In this document: positions 33,094 to 43,975 of the stretch, piece after piece
Position numbering within the stretch: the stretch's first letter is position 1
Layout: each line of letters opens with the position of its first letter
NCBI GenBank assembly: GCA_963837165.1
Contig: CAWIMD010000001.1
Span: forward strand, 558,001 to 622,000
Reading direction: 5' to 3'
From: JAENWD01 sp963837165
GTDB lineage: Bacteria; Acidobacteriota; Vicinamibacteria; Vicinamibacterales; JAENWD01
Length of the DNA stretch: 64,000 nucleotides
Program-made: the position numbers and the translations under genes
Notes under the pieces: model-generated
Database searches by the model: none
What the model was told of the DNA's origin: nothing
Seen by the model: the letters and a program-made list of their open reading frames with translations, nothing else

Positions 33094-33204
33094 GCAGGCT
33101 CCCTCGGATCGCCGGATCGTATATCAGACGGAGGGCGGGCGGCGCGGCGCGCGGCGATCACGTAGCATGAAGGGGGCCCTCGCGCCCCGGACCGGAGAGA
33201 GCGG

Positions 33205-34671
<1,467 letters not shown>

Positions 34672-34735
34672 ACGATTTCGCTCGGGGCGCTTGGGAATTG
34701 GAAATTGGGAGTTGGAACTTGACGAGTAACGGCGG

Positions 34736-35980
34736 TCAGTCCGTCAGGCCCTTCAGGTCGGGCTCGAATCGCTCGTCGCTCTTCTCGATCTCGTCCCACG
34801 TCACCACGCGGTGCTCGTACGCCGCCGTCCGGCCGAGAATGGTCAGCAGCGTGCTCTGCACGCTCGGCTCCGCCGTGGCGTTCTCGAAACGGCCCTGCAG
34901 GATCGCGTCATGGAACGTCGCGATGTTCGAGACGGCGCCCTGCTCGTAGATCGTGGGCGTCTCGCCGCCGCGGTAGAAATGTGCCCCCCGCACGAGCACC
35001 TGTCCGCCGTATTCGGTTTCGAGGACGCCCTCCGATCCGAACATGCGGTTCCTGATGCCTTCGGGCCGTGTGCCCTGGCCATTGAACTGCCGTGAGCTGA
35101 ACGTCACGCCGACATCGTCCGGATACGTGAAGACGAGGCTGAACGTGTCAAAGCAGGTGCCGACGTCGCGCACCTTGCGGCCGCCCGTGCCGTAGGCGGA
35201 GACGGGTGGGCCGCCCATGATCCAGCTGGCGACGTCGAGCGTGTGGATGTTCTGCTCGGTGATGATGTCGCCCGACAGGTCGCGGAACAGCCCCCACGCG
35301 CGCAGCCGTCCCTCCGGATCCCCGGACCGCGCGAGATCGTGCTTGTCGAGGAACGGGTCCTCGGCGTGATACGTGGCCTCGCCGAACGCGAAGCGGCCCA
35401 GCGCGCCGCTGTGCACGCGCCGGAGCGCCTCGATGAAATACTCGTTGGCCCGTGTCTGGAAATCGACCAGGAAGCACTGGCGCTTCCCCGTTGCGCGCCT
35501 GGCGCTTTCGCGGATGCTCGCGCAGCCCGGTACGTCCACGGCGACCGGTTTGGCCAGGTAGACGTGCCTGCCGGCGGAGACGGCGTCGGCCGCCTGCTGC
35601 GGGTGGAAGAACGGCGGGCTGATGATGGCGACCGCGTCGAGCTTCTGCTCCAGGAGGCGCCGGTAGGCCGAGAGGCCCGTGAAGCGGCGTGACGAGGGGA
35701 CGCCCAACTTCTCCCCGAAGGCGTCCACGCGGTCCTGGAAGTAATCGGCGGCCGCGACGACGTTGTAGCCGCCGTGCTTCCGGAACAGGTCCGCGATCCA
35801 GGTACCGCGTCCCCCGCAGCCGATGACGCCCAGGTCCAGCGCCGAGTTCGCCGCGCTGGCCCGCACCAGCCCGGGCTTGACGATCGAGGCGACGGCGGCC
35901 GTTCCGGCGCTCGCCAGGAAGCGCCGGCGCGAGACACCGGCGCCGGGCGGCGTATCAGGATCGCGTGGTGGCACTGACAT
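34736..35980 (-). CDS. Gfo/Idh/MocA family oxidoreductase, Tat-exported
   Basis: 414 residues from ATG 35980 with AAGGAG eight bases upstream. Twin-arginine signal 'SRRRFLASAGTAAVASIVKP'. NAD-binding 'LDLGVIGCGGRGTWIADLFR', then 'AVAIISPPFFHPQQAADAVS' and the catalytic-type 'GRHVYLAKPVAVDVPGC' (Lys of the EKP-like motif, here AKP). C-terminal sheet with 'DIITEQNIHTLDVASWIMGG'. Tat-exported Gfo/Idh/MocA proteins of this group act on sugars, inositols or bacterial polysaccharide-derived sugars using a tightly bound NAD(H); the substrate is not evident. One of three in the window. Confidence 0.88.
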   Translation of the reverse strand: MSVPPRDPDTPPGAGVSRRRFLASAGTAAVASIVKPGLVRASAANSALDLGVIGCGGRGTWIADLFRKHGGYNVVAAADYFQDRVDAFGEKLGVPSSRRFTGLSAYRRLLEQKLDAVAIISPPFFHPQQAADAVSAGRHVYLAKPVAVDVPGCASIRESARRATGKRQCFLVDFQTRANEYFIEALRRVHSGALGRFAFGEATYHAEDPFLDKHDLARSGDPEGRLRAWGLFRDLSGDIITEQNIHTLDVASWIMGGPPVSAYGTGGRKVRDVGTCFDTFSLVFTYPDDVGVTFSSRQFNGQGTRPEGIRNRMFGSEGVLETEYGGQVLVRGAHFYRGGETPTIYEQGAVSNIATFHDAILQGRFENATAEPSVQSTLLTILGRTAAYEHRVVTWDEIEKSDERFEPDLKGLTD

Positions 35981-36078
35981 GAGGGGCTCCTTCCGTTGCG
36001 GGCTCACTGTAACACCGGCAACCCGCCCGCAGCGGATCACACCGACGCACGAAGCTGGGATATGGTGAGCAGGTGCCC

Positions 36079-36756
36079 ATGAAGATTCTGCTCTCGTGGT
36101 CCAGCGGCAAGGACTCCGCGTGGACGCTCCGGGTCCTGCAGCGCCAGCATCCGGGCGCGGTCGCCGGGCTCCTGACGACGACCAACGGCGCGTTCGATCG
36201 GGTGGCCATGCACTCGGTCCGCCGCCAGCTGCTCGAGGCCCAGGCCGTGGCGGCGGGCCTGCCGCTGACCGTCATCCCGCTGCCATGGCCGTGCTCGAAC
36301 GAAGACTACGAGCGGTGCATGCGGGAAGCCGTGGACGGGTTCGTGGGCGCCGGGTTCACGCACGTCGCCTTCGGGGATCTGTTCCTCGAGGACGTGCGGC
36401 AGTACCGCGAGTCGCGCCTTGCGGGCACCGGGCTGACCCCGCTGTTCCCGATCTGGAAGACGAAGACGACCGCCGAGCTGGCGCGGGAGATGCTCGACGC
36501 GGGGCTGTCGGCGTGGCTGACCTCGGTGGATCCCCGGCAGCTCGATCGGTCGTTCGCGGGGCGCCGGTTCGACCACGCGCTGCTCGCCGATCTGCCGCCG
36601 GCCTCCGATCCGTGCGGCGAGAACGGCGAGTTCCACACGTTCGCCTGCGCCGGGCCCATGTTCCGGCACCCGATCGAGGTCGCGCTCGGCGAGGTGGTCG
36701 AGCGGGAGGGGTTCGTCTTCGCGGATCTGCTCCTGCCGTCCCGCGCACACTCCTGA
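36079..36756 (+). CDS. Dph6-related ATP pyrophosphatase (adenine nucleotide alpha-hydrolase)
   Basis: About 225 residues from ATG 36079 (an in-frame GTG lies six bases earlier). N-type ATP-PPase with the PP-loop 'LLSWSSGKDSAWTLRVLQRQ', then 'LLTTTNGAFDRVAMHSVRRQ', 'VAFGDLFLEDVRQYRESRLA' and 'DPCGENGEFHTFACAGPMFR', the conserved G-E-N-G-E-F-H-T/S-F of the diphthine-ammonia ligase family (PF01902). Bacteria have no diphthamide, so it is a bacterial homologue amidating or thiolating an unknown substrate. It lies between two minus-strand genes and seems monocistronic. Confidence 0.85.
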   Translation: MKILLSWSSGKDSAWTLRVLQRQHPGAVAGLLTTTNGAFDRVAMHSVRRQLLEAQAVAAGLPLTVIPLPWPCSNEDYERCMREAVDGFVGAGFTHVAFGDLFLEDVRQYRESRLAGTGLTPLFPIWKTKTTAELAREMLDAGLSAWLTSVDPRQLDRSFAGRRFDHALLADLPPASDPCGENGEFHTFACAGPMFRHPIEVALGEVVEREGFVFADLLLPSRAHS

Positions 36757-36765
36757 CGACCCGCG

Positions 36766-38031
36766 CTACGCGCTCGGCTCCACGAGCACGATCTGCGACG
36801 GGTTGCCGACCGGCACGTAGCTGCCGGTGAACGCCAGTGCGCCCGTCGCGCGGTCCACACGGAAGACGGTGACCGCGTCGCCGCGCTGGTTGCAGCAGTA
36901 GAGAAACGCGCCCCCGGGGTCGAAGGCGAAGCTGCGCGGGTAGTCGCCGCGCGTCCACTCCTCTCCGGTGAACGTCAGGCGCCCGTCGTCGCCGACCGAC
37001 AGGATCGCGACGCTGTCGTGCAGGCGGTTGCCTGCGTAGACGAAGCGTCCGTCGGCGGACACCAGGATCTCCGAGCAGAAGTTGGTGCCGGCAAAGCCCG
37101 ACGGCAGCGTCGAGAGTGTCTGCCGTGGGCTCAGGCGTCCGGACGTGGCGTCGTAGTCGAACAGCACCACCGTCGAGCCCTCTTCCTGGATCGAGTAGAG
37201 CCAGCGGCCGTTGGGGTGGAAATGGAAGTGGCGCGGGCCGTCTCCCGGCGGCAACGATACCCACGGCGGATCGGCGGGTGTCAGGACGCCCCGTGCGGCG
37301 TCGAACGTCCATACGTAGATCCGATCGAGACCGAGGTCGGCGTGCAGGACGAAACGCCCCGCCGGATCGGCCTGGATCATGTGCGCGTGCGTGCGGTCGT
37401 GGCCGCTGACGGCAAAGCTGCCGGGCGGCGCGTGCGTGGCGCGCGTCGGCCCGACGGTGCCCTCGTCCGACTTGACGTCCGAGGCGTTGCCGAGCCGCCC
37501 GTCCTCGCCGACCGGCAGCACCGCCACCGAGCCGCCGTGGTAGTTGGCGACGAACAGGTGGCGTCCGCCTGGGTGGAGGCTGATGTACGTCGGACCCGCG
37601 CCGCCCGAAGGCACCGTGTTCAGCGGCTCCAGGTCGCCGTCGGGCCCGTGGATTGCGAACGCGCTGACGGTGCCCTGCTTGTCGTCGCCGGCGCTGTCGG
37701 TCTCGTTGGCCGAGTAGAGATGCGTGCCCGAGGCGCTGACGGCCAGGCAGCTCGGGCTCGTGCCGAGCGCGAACGGGCTGAGCGGCGTCAGGGCGCCAGT
37801 CGTGCGGTTCACCCGGAAGCGGTGGATGCCGCGCCCGTTGCCCGGCGGCAAATCCACCTGCGTCGGCGGCATGTCGTGCAGGGGAGCGCTGAACGTGCCG
37901 ACGTAGGCCACGAGCGGCCCGCCGGCCGCGGGCGGCTGGGCCCGGGAGCGGCTGGCCGCGACCGGAGCGAGCGCGGCGAGGGCGGTCGAGGTCTTCAGGA
38001 ACGCGCGTCGGGAGGGTCGCGGTCGGGCCAT
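36766..38031 (-). CDS. Lactonase family protein, 7-bladed beta-propeller, Tat signal
   Basis: 421 residues. Twin-arginine type signal 'SRRAFLKTSTALAALAPVAA'. The PF10282 propeller repeats are clear: 'GRGIHRFRVNRTTGALTPLS', 'YISLHPGGRHLFVANYHGGS', 'HMIQADPAGRFVLHADLGLD', 'GPRHFHFHPNGRWLYSIQEE' and 'YPRSFAFDPGGAFLYCCNQR'. The family includes 6-phosphogluconolactonase and carboxymuconate cyclase; an exported member more likely acts on sugar lactones released from polysaccharides. ATG 38031 is chosen because the Tat motif starts there, although no ribosome-binding site is seen and the frame stays open upstream through a hydrolase remnant. Confidence 0.88.
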   Translation of the reverse strand: MARPRPSRRAFLKTSTALAALAPVAASRSRAQPPAAGGPLVAYVGTFSAPLHDMPPTQVDLPPGNGRGIHRFRVNRTTGALTPLSPFALGTSPSCLAVSASGTHLYSANETDSAGDDKQGTVSAFAIHGPDGDLEPLNTVPSGGAGPTYISLHPGGRHLFVANYHGGSVAVLPVGEDGRLGNASDVKSDEGTVGPTRATHAPPGSFAVSGHDRTHAHMIQADPAGRFVLHADLGLDRIYVWTFDAARGVLTPADPPWVSLPPGDGPRHFHFHPNGRWLYSIQEEGSTVVLFDYDATSGRLSPRQTLSTLPSGFAGTNFCSEILVSADGRFVYAGNRLHDSVAILSVGDDGRLTFTGEEWTRGDYPRSFAFDPGGAFLYCCNQRGDAVTVFRVDRATGALAFTGSYVPVGNPSQIVLVEPSA

Positions 38032-38091
38032 GCGTCCGAGGATCTCACGATTTGGCTCCGGTGGGTTGTCCGGGCGGCTGCGCCCCGAAGA

Positions 38092-38399
38092 TGGCTTCAC
38101 TCCGTCGAGCTCGGAAAGGCCGCTGGTGTGGAGGAGGAGCTGGCGGACGGTGATCCGTGAGGACGCCTCGACGTCAGCCGTGCGGAACCATGGCAGGTAC
38201 CATCGTACGGGTGCATCGAGATCCCGTACGCCTCCATCTCGCGTCGGACGTATGCGTCGACGGCCTGATTGGTGTCCCGGGCGTCTGGCGCTCCCGCAAC
38301 CGCAGGAGCGAGGCTGGCGGACGCCACGATCAGCCACACGGCACACGGACGGGCCCCAATCACGCCGGTGGTTCGAACTGCCATGGCCAGGGACTCCAC
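38092..38399 (-). pseudogene. Remnant of a secreted beta-lactamase-like serine hydrolase
   Basis: The minus strand from 38399 reads as a signal peptide ('CAVWLIVASASLAPAVAGAP') and the first helix of a class-C beta-lactamase/esterase ('NQAVDAYVRREMEAYGIS'). It then jumps, in another frame, to 'DAPVRWYLPWFRTADVEASS' and 'RITVRQLLLHTSGLSEL', a segment that normally lies ~80 residues later. The S-x-x-K nucleophile region between them and the whole C-terminal part are missing. The second piece is in frame with, and has no stop before, the lactonase gene downstream. Confidence 0.7.
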
Positions 38400-38404
38400 T
38401 GCCC

Positions 38405-38670
38405 CAGGGTGCGCGGGCAGACCTGAAGGTCTGCGCTACAGGCGTTGCGCTACAGGCGTCGCGCGCGGGGGCTAGTTCCGCCACAGGCGTTGCGCGTTCT
38501 GATGCAGTTGCGCGTCCTGATGTAGCGCAGGCCTTCAGGCCTGCCCACGAACGCCACTGCCGGTCGCGCGGGCAGACCTGAAGGTCTGCGCTACAGGCGT
38601 TGCGCTACTACATGCGTTGCGCCGCATGCGTTGCGCCACGTGCGTTGCGCCACGTGCGTCGCGCGCGCGG
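38405..38670. repeat. REP/BIME-like cluster with 14-base tandem repeats
   Basis: Three copies of the palindrome GGCAGRCCTGAAGGYCTGCGCTACA: 38415-38444 (plus), 38521-38546 (minus) and 38570-38599 (plus). Copies one and three are followed by GGCGTTGCGCTAC, and the third runs into a tandem array of a 14-base unit, TGCGTTGCGCCACG, at 38613-38668 (four units, the outer ones diverged). A phrase GTCGCGCGCG-GGGGCTAG appears after both the first and the third copy; in the second case its CTA is the stop of the Gfo/Idh/MocA gene. The structure is that of bacterial interspersed mosaic elements; no RAYT transposase is in the window. Confidence 0.75.
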
Positions 38671-38673
38671 GGG

Positions 38674-40092
38674 CTAGACCGGCAGCTCCCATCCCTTGCG
38701 GTACGTCCCCTCGAGCCAGGGTTCGGTCTGCGAGTTGTTGGTCGTGCGCATGGCCTCCGCGTCCCACGTCAGCACCTTCCGCGTCCGCAGGGCGAGGCTG
38801 CCGAGCAGCATGCACTCGGTGAGGCGCGCGCCGTATTCGAAGTTGCTGCACGCGGGCGTGCCGCCCTTGCAGGCCTGCAGCCAGTCGGCGTGATGCCCCG
38901 CCACGCGCGGGATCGTCTTGGGCGGCCGCGTGTAGCTGCGGTGCAGCTCGAGCGGCAGCAGGCGCGGCATGCCCGACCAGCCTGGGCAGGTGAGGTACCC
39001 CTTCTCGCCCACGAGCAGGAGCCCGTTCCCGTCGTCCCCGAGCCGTTGCCGCGGGTCGTCCGGATCGACGCCGAGGGGCGCGGGCGGCATGAGGCCGTTG
39101 TCGTACCAGTGAAAGGTGAGCGGGCCCCGGTCGCCCTTCGCGCCGAACCGGTAGGTCACGTACGCGGCGGTCCTGACCGAGTCGGGATCGAGGAACTGCG
39201 CGCTCGCCTCCACGGTCTCGGGCGCGTCCAGACCCAGCGCGTTGAACGCCGGGTCGATGTGGTGGATGCCCATGTCGGGCATGGTGCCGTTGCCGAAGTC
39301 CCAGACGTAACGCCAGCTGGCCGGCGCAAGCACGCCGTCCCAGGGCCGCTCGGCGCGCGGGCCGAGCCACAGGTCCCAGTTCAGGCCCGCCGGCTTGGTC
39401 TCGGGCCCGCGCGGGCTGAATGGCTGGCCCGAGGGACCGGGACCGCCGGACCAGGCGTGCACCTCGCGCACAGCGCCGATGGCGCCGTCCTGCAGCCACT
39501 CCACGGTCTCGCGATGCCCTTCGCCCGAGCGCCCCTGGTTGCCCATCTGCGTGGCGACGCCCGTCTCCTTCGCGACGCGCGCGACGAGCCGTGCCTCGCG
39601 GATGTTGTGCGTGAGCGGCTTCTCGCAGTAGACGTGCTTGCCGGCCTTCATCGCGGTGATCGTCACGTAGGCGTGCAGGTGATCGGGCGTGGCGATGAGG
39701 ACGGCGTCGATCGCCGGCTCCTTCTCGAGCATGACCCGGAAGTCCTCGTACACGGCGCAGGAGTGGTTGGGCGTCTTCGTCGCGTAGTGCTCCTCGACGA
39801 GCGCCTTGCCCGGGCCACGGCCCGACTTGCCGCCGTAGTACCACTTCGACAGGTCCCATTCCTCAGCGGGGTCGGCCAGGGCGATGACCTGGCAGTCGTC
39901 CTCCTGGAAGAGCGCGCGCGCGTTGTGCAGGCCCTGCCCCCCGGCCCCGATGATGGCCACGTTCACCTTGTCGCTCGGGGCGACGAAGTGCGGTCCGCCC
40001 AGGACGTGGCGCGGGACGATGGTGAGCGCGGCGGCGGCAGAGGCGGTGGTGGCGAGGAAATGTCGGCGCGTGGTGGTGTGTGTGTGGTCCAT
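38674..40092 (-). CDS. Gfo/Idh/MocA family oxidoreductase, Tat-exported
   Basis: 472 residues. Twin-arginine-like start 'TTTRRHFLATTASAAAALTI', NAD-binding 'VNVAIIGAGGQGLHNARALF', 'AVLIATPDHLHAYVTITAMK' and 'AGKHVYCEKPLTHNIREARL' (catalytic EKP). The C-terminal half has 'GNGTMPDMGIHHIDPAFNAL' with the conserved D-x-x-x-H pattern and the tail 'TNNSQTEPWLEGTYRKGWEL' usual for this acidobacterial/planctomycetal subgroup. Likely acts on sugar or sugar-acid substrates in the periplasm. Its stop codon abuts the repeat cluster. The longer frame to 41235 is antisense to the aldo/keto reductase gene and is not real. Confidence 0.9.
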   Translation of the reverse strand: MDHTHTTTRRHFLATTASAAAALTIVPRHVLGGPHFVAPSDKVNVAIIGAGGQGLHNARALFQEDDCQVIALADPAEEWDLSKWYYGGKSGRGPGKALVEEHYATKTPNHSCAVYEDFRVMLEKEPAIDAVLIATPDHLHAYVTITAMKAGKHVYCEKPLTHNIREARLVARVAKETGVATQMGNQGRSGEGHRETVEWLQDGAIGAVREVHAWSGGPGPSGQPFSPRGPETKPAGLNWDLWLGPRAERPWDGVLAPASWRYVWDFGNGTMPDMGIHHIDPAFNALGLDAPETVEASAQFLDPDSVRTAAYVTYRFGAKGDRGPLTFHWYDNGLMPPAPLGVDPDDPRQRLGDDGNGLLLVGEKGYLTCPGWSGMPRLLPLELHRSYTRPPKTIPRVAGHHADWLQACKGGTPACSNFEYGARLTECMLLGSLALRTRKVLTWDAEAMRTTNNSQTEPWLEGTYRKGWELPV

Positions 40093-40185
40093 GATGGCGA
40101 TCCTGTGCCCGCGTGGAAGCTCAGCACGCGCATCATACCGAATCGCGCCCCGCGCTACACTTCGATATTCGGGGAGGAGCCCGCC

Positions 40186-41178
40186 ATGGAAGAACGCCAG
40201 CTTGGAACGAGCGGCCTGGAGGTCGGCGCCATCGGGCTCGGCCTGATGGGCATGAGCCAGTCGTACGGCACGGCCGAGGAGCGCGACGAGCGCGAGTCGA
40301 TTGCCACGATTCACCGGGCGCTCGAGCTCGGCGTGAACTTCCTCGACACCGCCGAGGTGTACGGACCGTTCTCGAACGAGGAGCTGCTGGGCCGCGCCCT
40401 GCGGGACAGGCGCGACCGCGCGATCGTCGCGACGAAGTTCGGCTTCCGGATCGAGAACGGCGTCATGGCGGGCCTGGACAGCCGGCCCGCGCACATCCGT
40501 GCGACCGTCGAGGGCTCGCTCGGCCGGCTCGGCACCGATCACATCGACCTGCTCTACCAGCACCGCGTGGATCCGGCGGTCCCCATCGAGGACGTGGTCG
40601 GGACGATGGCGGAGCTCGTACGTGAGGGCAAGGTGCGGTTTCTGGGCCTGTCCGAGGCCGGTGAGCACACCATCCGCCGCGCGCACCGTGTGCACCCGAT
40701 CTCGGCGCTCCAGAGCGAGTACTCGCTGTGGGAGCGCAACCTCGAGCCGCGCATCATCCCGCTGCTGCGCGAGCTCGGCATCGGGCTGGTCGCGTTCTCG
40801 CCGCTCGGCCGCGGGTTCCTGACCGGCGCCGTGCGGCGCGCCGAAGAGTACCCGGAAGGCGACTACCGCCGGAACGATCCGCGGTATCAGGGAGAGAACT
40901 TCGACGCCAACGTGCAGGCGGCGGCCGCGGTGCGGGAGCTCGCGACGCGCAAGGGCATCATGCCCGGCCAGGTGGCGCTCGCCTGGCTCCTCTCCAAGGG
41001 CGGCGACATCGTCCCGATCCCGGGCACGAAGCGCCGGAGGTATCTCGAGGAGAACGTCGCGGCGGCGGACGTGTCGCTCGAGACGTCGGAGATGGCCGAG
41101 CTCGACGCGGCGCTCACGCCGGAGAAGGTGGCGGGTCCGCGCTACAGCGCGAGAATGATGGCGCAGGTGGACCGCTAG
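40186..41178 (+). CDS. Aldo/keto reductase
   Basis: 330 residues, GGGGAGGAG upstream of ATG. NADPH-dependent (beta/alpha)8 oxidoreductase of the AKR13/YajO-like group: 'MEERQLGTSGLEVGAIGLGL' start, catalytic D and Y in 'VNFLDTAEVYGPFSNEELLG', Lys in 'AIVATKFGFR', His in 'DLLYQHRVDPAVPIEDVVG', and the cofactor-binding end 'GDIVPIPGTKRRRYLEENVA'. Cytoplasmic, reducing an aldehyde or ketone, perhaps of sugar origin given its divergent Gfo/Idh/MocA neighbour. Confidence 0.92.
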   Translation: MEERQLGTSGLEVGAIGLGLMGMSQSYGTAEERDERESIATIHRALELGVNFLDTAEVYGPFSNEELLGRALRDRRDRAIVATKFGFRIENGVMAGLDSRPAHIRATVEGSLGRLGTDHIDLLYQHRVDPAVPIEDVVGTMAELVREGKVRFLGLSEAGEHTIRRAHRVHPISALQSEYSLWERNLEPRIIPLLRELGIGLVAFSPLGRGFLTGAVRRAEEYPEGDYRRNDPRYQGENFDANVQAAAAVRELATRKGIMPGQVALAWLLSKGGDIVPIPGTKRRRYLEENVAAADVSLETSEMAELDAALTPEKVAGPRYSARMMAQVDR

Positions 41179-41198
41179 GGTCCGTGGCATCACGCCGG

Positions 41199-41204
41199 TA
41201 TACT
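41199..41204 (+). promoter_or_regulatory. -10 box TATACT before the WD40-kinase start
   Basis: TATACT stands eleven bases before GTG 41216; no ribosome-binding site lies between, so a leaderless or near-leaderless transcript is suggested. Confidence 0.4.
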
Positions 41205-41215
41205 CACCGGGCCAC

Positions 41216-43865
41216 GTGCCCCTGACTCCAGGCACCCGCCTCGGCTCCTACGAAGTCACGGCCCAGATCGGCGCCGGGGGAATGGGCGAGGTGTATCGGG
41301 CGACCGATACCCATCTGAAACGGGCCGTGGCCGTCAAGGTGCTCCCCGCCGCGGTGGCGGGGGACGCGGATCGCCTCGCGCGATTTCAGCGCGAGGCCGA
41401 AGTCCTCGCCGCGCTGAACCATCCGAATATCGCCGCCATTTACGGCCTCGAGAAGACCGCGCACCTCACCGCACTGGTGATGGAGCTGGTCGAGGGCGAC
41501 GACCTCTCCGAACGCATCGCCCGGGGGGCGATCCCGGTCGCCGAGGTCCTGCCTATCGCGAAACAACTCGCCGACGCGCTCGAAGCCGCGCACGAGCAGG
41601 GCATCATCCATCGCGACCTGAAGCCCGCGAACATCAAGCTGCGCGCCGACGGGACGGTCAAGGTGCTCGACTTCGGTCTCGCCAAGGCCCTGGCGCCCGC
41701 GGCGGCCGGCGCAACGGCCGACATGATGAACTCGCCGACCTTGACGACCCCCGCGATGACCGCGCTGGGGATGATCCTGGGTACGGCGGCCTACATGGCG
41801 CCGGAGCAGGCGCGCGGACGCGCCGTCGACAGGCGCGCCGACATCTGGGCGTTCGGGGCGGTGCTGTTCGAGATGCTGACGGCCCGGCGCGCGTTTCCGG
41901 GGGACGACCTCTCCATGACGCTCGCCGCGGTCATGATGAAGGAACCGGCGTGGGAGGCCCTGCCGCCGGCCACGCCCGCCTCCGTCCGGCACCTGTTGCG
42001 CGGCTGCCTGGTCAAGGACCCGCGCCAGCGGATCCGGGACATGGGCGACGTGCGCCTGGCCCTGGACGGCCCGGCTGACCCCGCGCCGGTTCCCGACCGC
42101 CGGACCCCGCGCCCGCTGCTGTGGGCACTCGCCGCGACCGCGATCGCGTCGCTGGCGCTTGCGGCATCTGCCCTGTGGAGGCAGCCTCCGGGCGTGCAGC
42201 AGCCCAGCGTCCGGTTCACGATTCCGCTGCCGGCGGATCAGGAAATCACCTCGTCGCCGGCCATCACGCGCGACGGCCGGACGATCGCCTACGTGACGCA
42301 GCAGGGAACCGATGACGCGCAGCTCTACCTGCGCGATCTGAATGCCTTCGAGGCCCGCGCGGTCGCCGGGTCGAGCGGAGCGCGGCAGCCGTTCTTCTCG
42401 CCCGATGGCCGGTGGATCGCGTTCTTCGCGCAGGGACAGCTTCAGAAGGTCGAAGTCCGCGGAGGGGCTCCGGTCCGGCTGGCCGAGGCCACCTACCCGT
42501 TCGGCGGGACGTGGAACGACGACAACACCCTCATCTACACGACGTCGCTCGGCTCGGGACTCCTGCGGATTCCCGCAGGCGGCGGCTCGCCCGAATCCCT
42601 GACGAAGCCCGACGGCGCGGCCCGCGGATACGCGCACGTGTTCCCGCAGGCGCTTCCCGGAGGCCGCAGCGTTCTGTTCACGATCTGGGGACAGCATCAA
42701 GGCGGCGCCGTGCTCTCGCTCGATTCAGGGCAATGGCAAACGGTCGTCCCGGTGGTGGGATTCCCCGTCGCGACGTTCCAGGCGACCGGCGGGTCGTCGG
42801 GGCGCCTTCTGATCATCGATCGCGGTGCGGGCATCAGGGCCGCGCCATTCGACGTCGCCCATCCCGCACCGACCAGCGCCGACACGTCGGTCCTTGCCAA
42901 CGTGTACTACGAGGTGGAAACGGAGAGCCGTGGCTGGCTGGCCGTCTCGAACACCGGGACGGCCGTGTATGCGACCGGTAATCCGTCCAGGACGTCGCTG
43001 GTGTGGGTCGATCGGGAGGGGAAGACCGAATCGCTTGGCATCGGTCAGGACGTGTATCGGGAGGCCAGCCTGTCACCCGACGGACGCAAGGCGGTCGTCA
43101 GGCACGGCGCCGACCTGTGGGTGCACGACGTGGAACGCGGCACCCGCACGCCACTGACGTCGGGCAACGGCAGCAATCTCCTGCCCTTGTGGAGCCACGA
43201 CGGCACCGAGATCGTCTTCGCGTCGAATCGCGGAGGCGACTGGGACATCTACGCGCAGCCCGCCGACGCATCGCGGCCGGCGGAACCGCGGCTCAAACAG
43301 CCGCACGACCAGTTCCCGCTCTCGATGCTGTCCGACGGGACGCTCCTCTATACGGAAATCGATCCCAGCCACCGGCCGGGACCTCTGGATCCTGTCGCCG
43401 GGCGGAAAGACCTCGCCATTGCGGGTCACTCCCTTCAACGAGACGGCCGGCCAGTTCTCGCCGGGCCCCGGCGACGGGCCGCGCTTTCTCGCGTACTCGT
43501 CCGACGAGTCGGGGCAGACCGAGGTCTACGTGCAGTTGTATCCGGGGGGAGCGCACAGGGTCGCGGTCTCGACAGGCGGCGGCATGCTGCCCGTGTGGTC
43601 GCCGGACGGCAGAGAGCTGTTCTACGTGACCGGGAGCGCGCTGGTGGCCGTGACCATGCGCCCGGACGGCTCGTTCGGCGCTCCGCGCCGACTGTTCGAG
43701 CGATCGAGCTTTCTCTTCAACCACCGGTTCCACAGCTACAGCGTCTCGCCTGACGGCAAGCGGTTCCTCATGATCCGGCGTGATCCGGGATCGGTACCGC
43801 GTCAGCTCGATGTGATTCTCAACTGGTCCGGCGATGCCGGGGAGCCGCTCTCCACTCGTCCGTAA
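41216..43865 (+). CDS. Ser/Thr kinase with TolB/WD40-like sensor, frameshifted
   Basis: About 880 residues if the frameshift is repaired. Kinase domain 1-275: 'IGAGGMGEVYRATDTHLKRA', K41 in 'AVAVKVLP', 'GIIHRDLKPANIKL', 'VLDFGLAKAL', 'GTAAYMAPEQARGRAVDRRA'. One membrane helix at ~300-322 ('LLWALAATAIASLALAASAL'), then an extracytoplasmic propeller of TolB-like blades ('FFSPDGRWIAFFAQGQLQKV', 'SHDGTEIVFASNRGGDWDIY', 'MLPVWSPDGRELFYV', 'YSVSPDGKRFLMIRRDP'). The first frame fails near 43370; the blades resume one frame over from 'RDLWILSPGGKTSPLRVTPF'. A single-base change at the CCCAGCCACC string would restore it. The kinase half is intact; a truncated product may still work. Confidence 0.85.
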
Positions 43866-43975
43866 GGCCTGGCGCGCCCGGCTCGCCGTGCCGGCGCGGA
43901 GCTTGCCGCCTGAGCGTATACTCTCAATCCGCCGGCGCCCGGACAGCGCCGGCCCATTCTCGCCGAGAGGACATC

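Noticed and set aside
38613..38668. 14-base repeats as a possible CRISPR array
   Set aside because: Units are contiguous with no spacers, and no cas genes are present.
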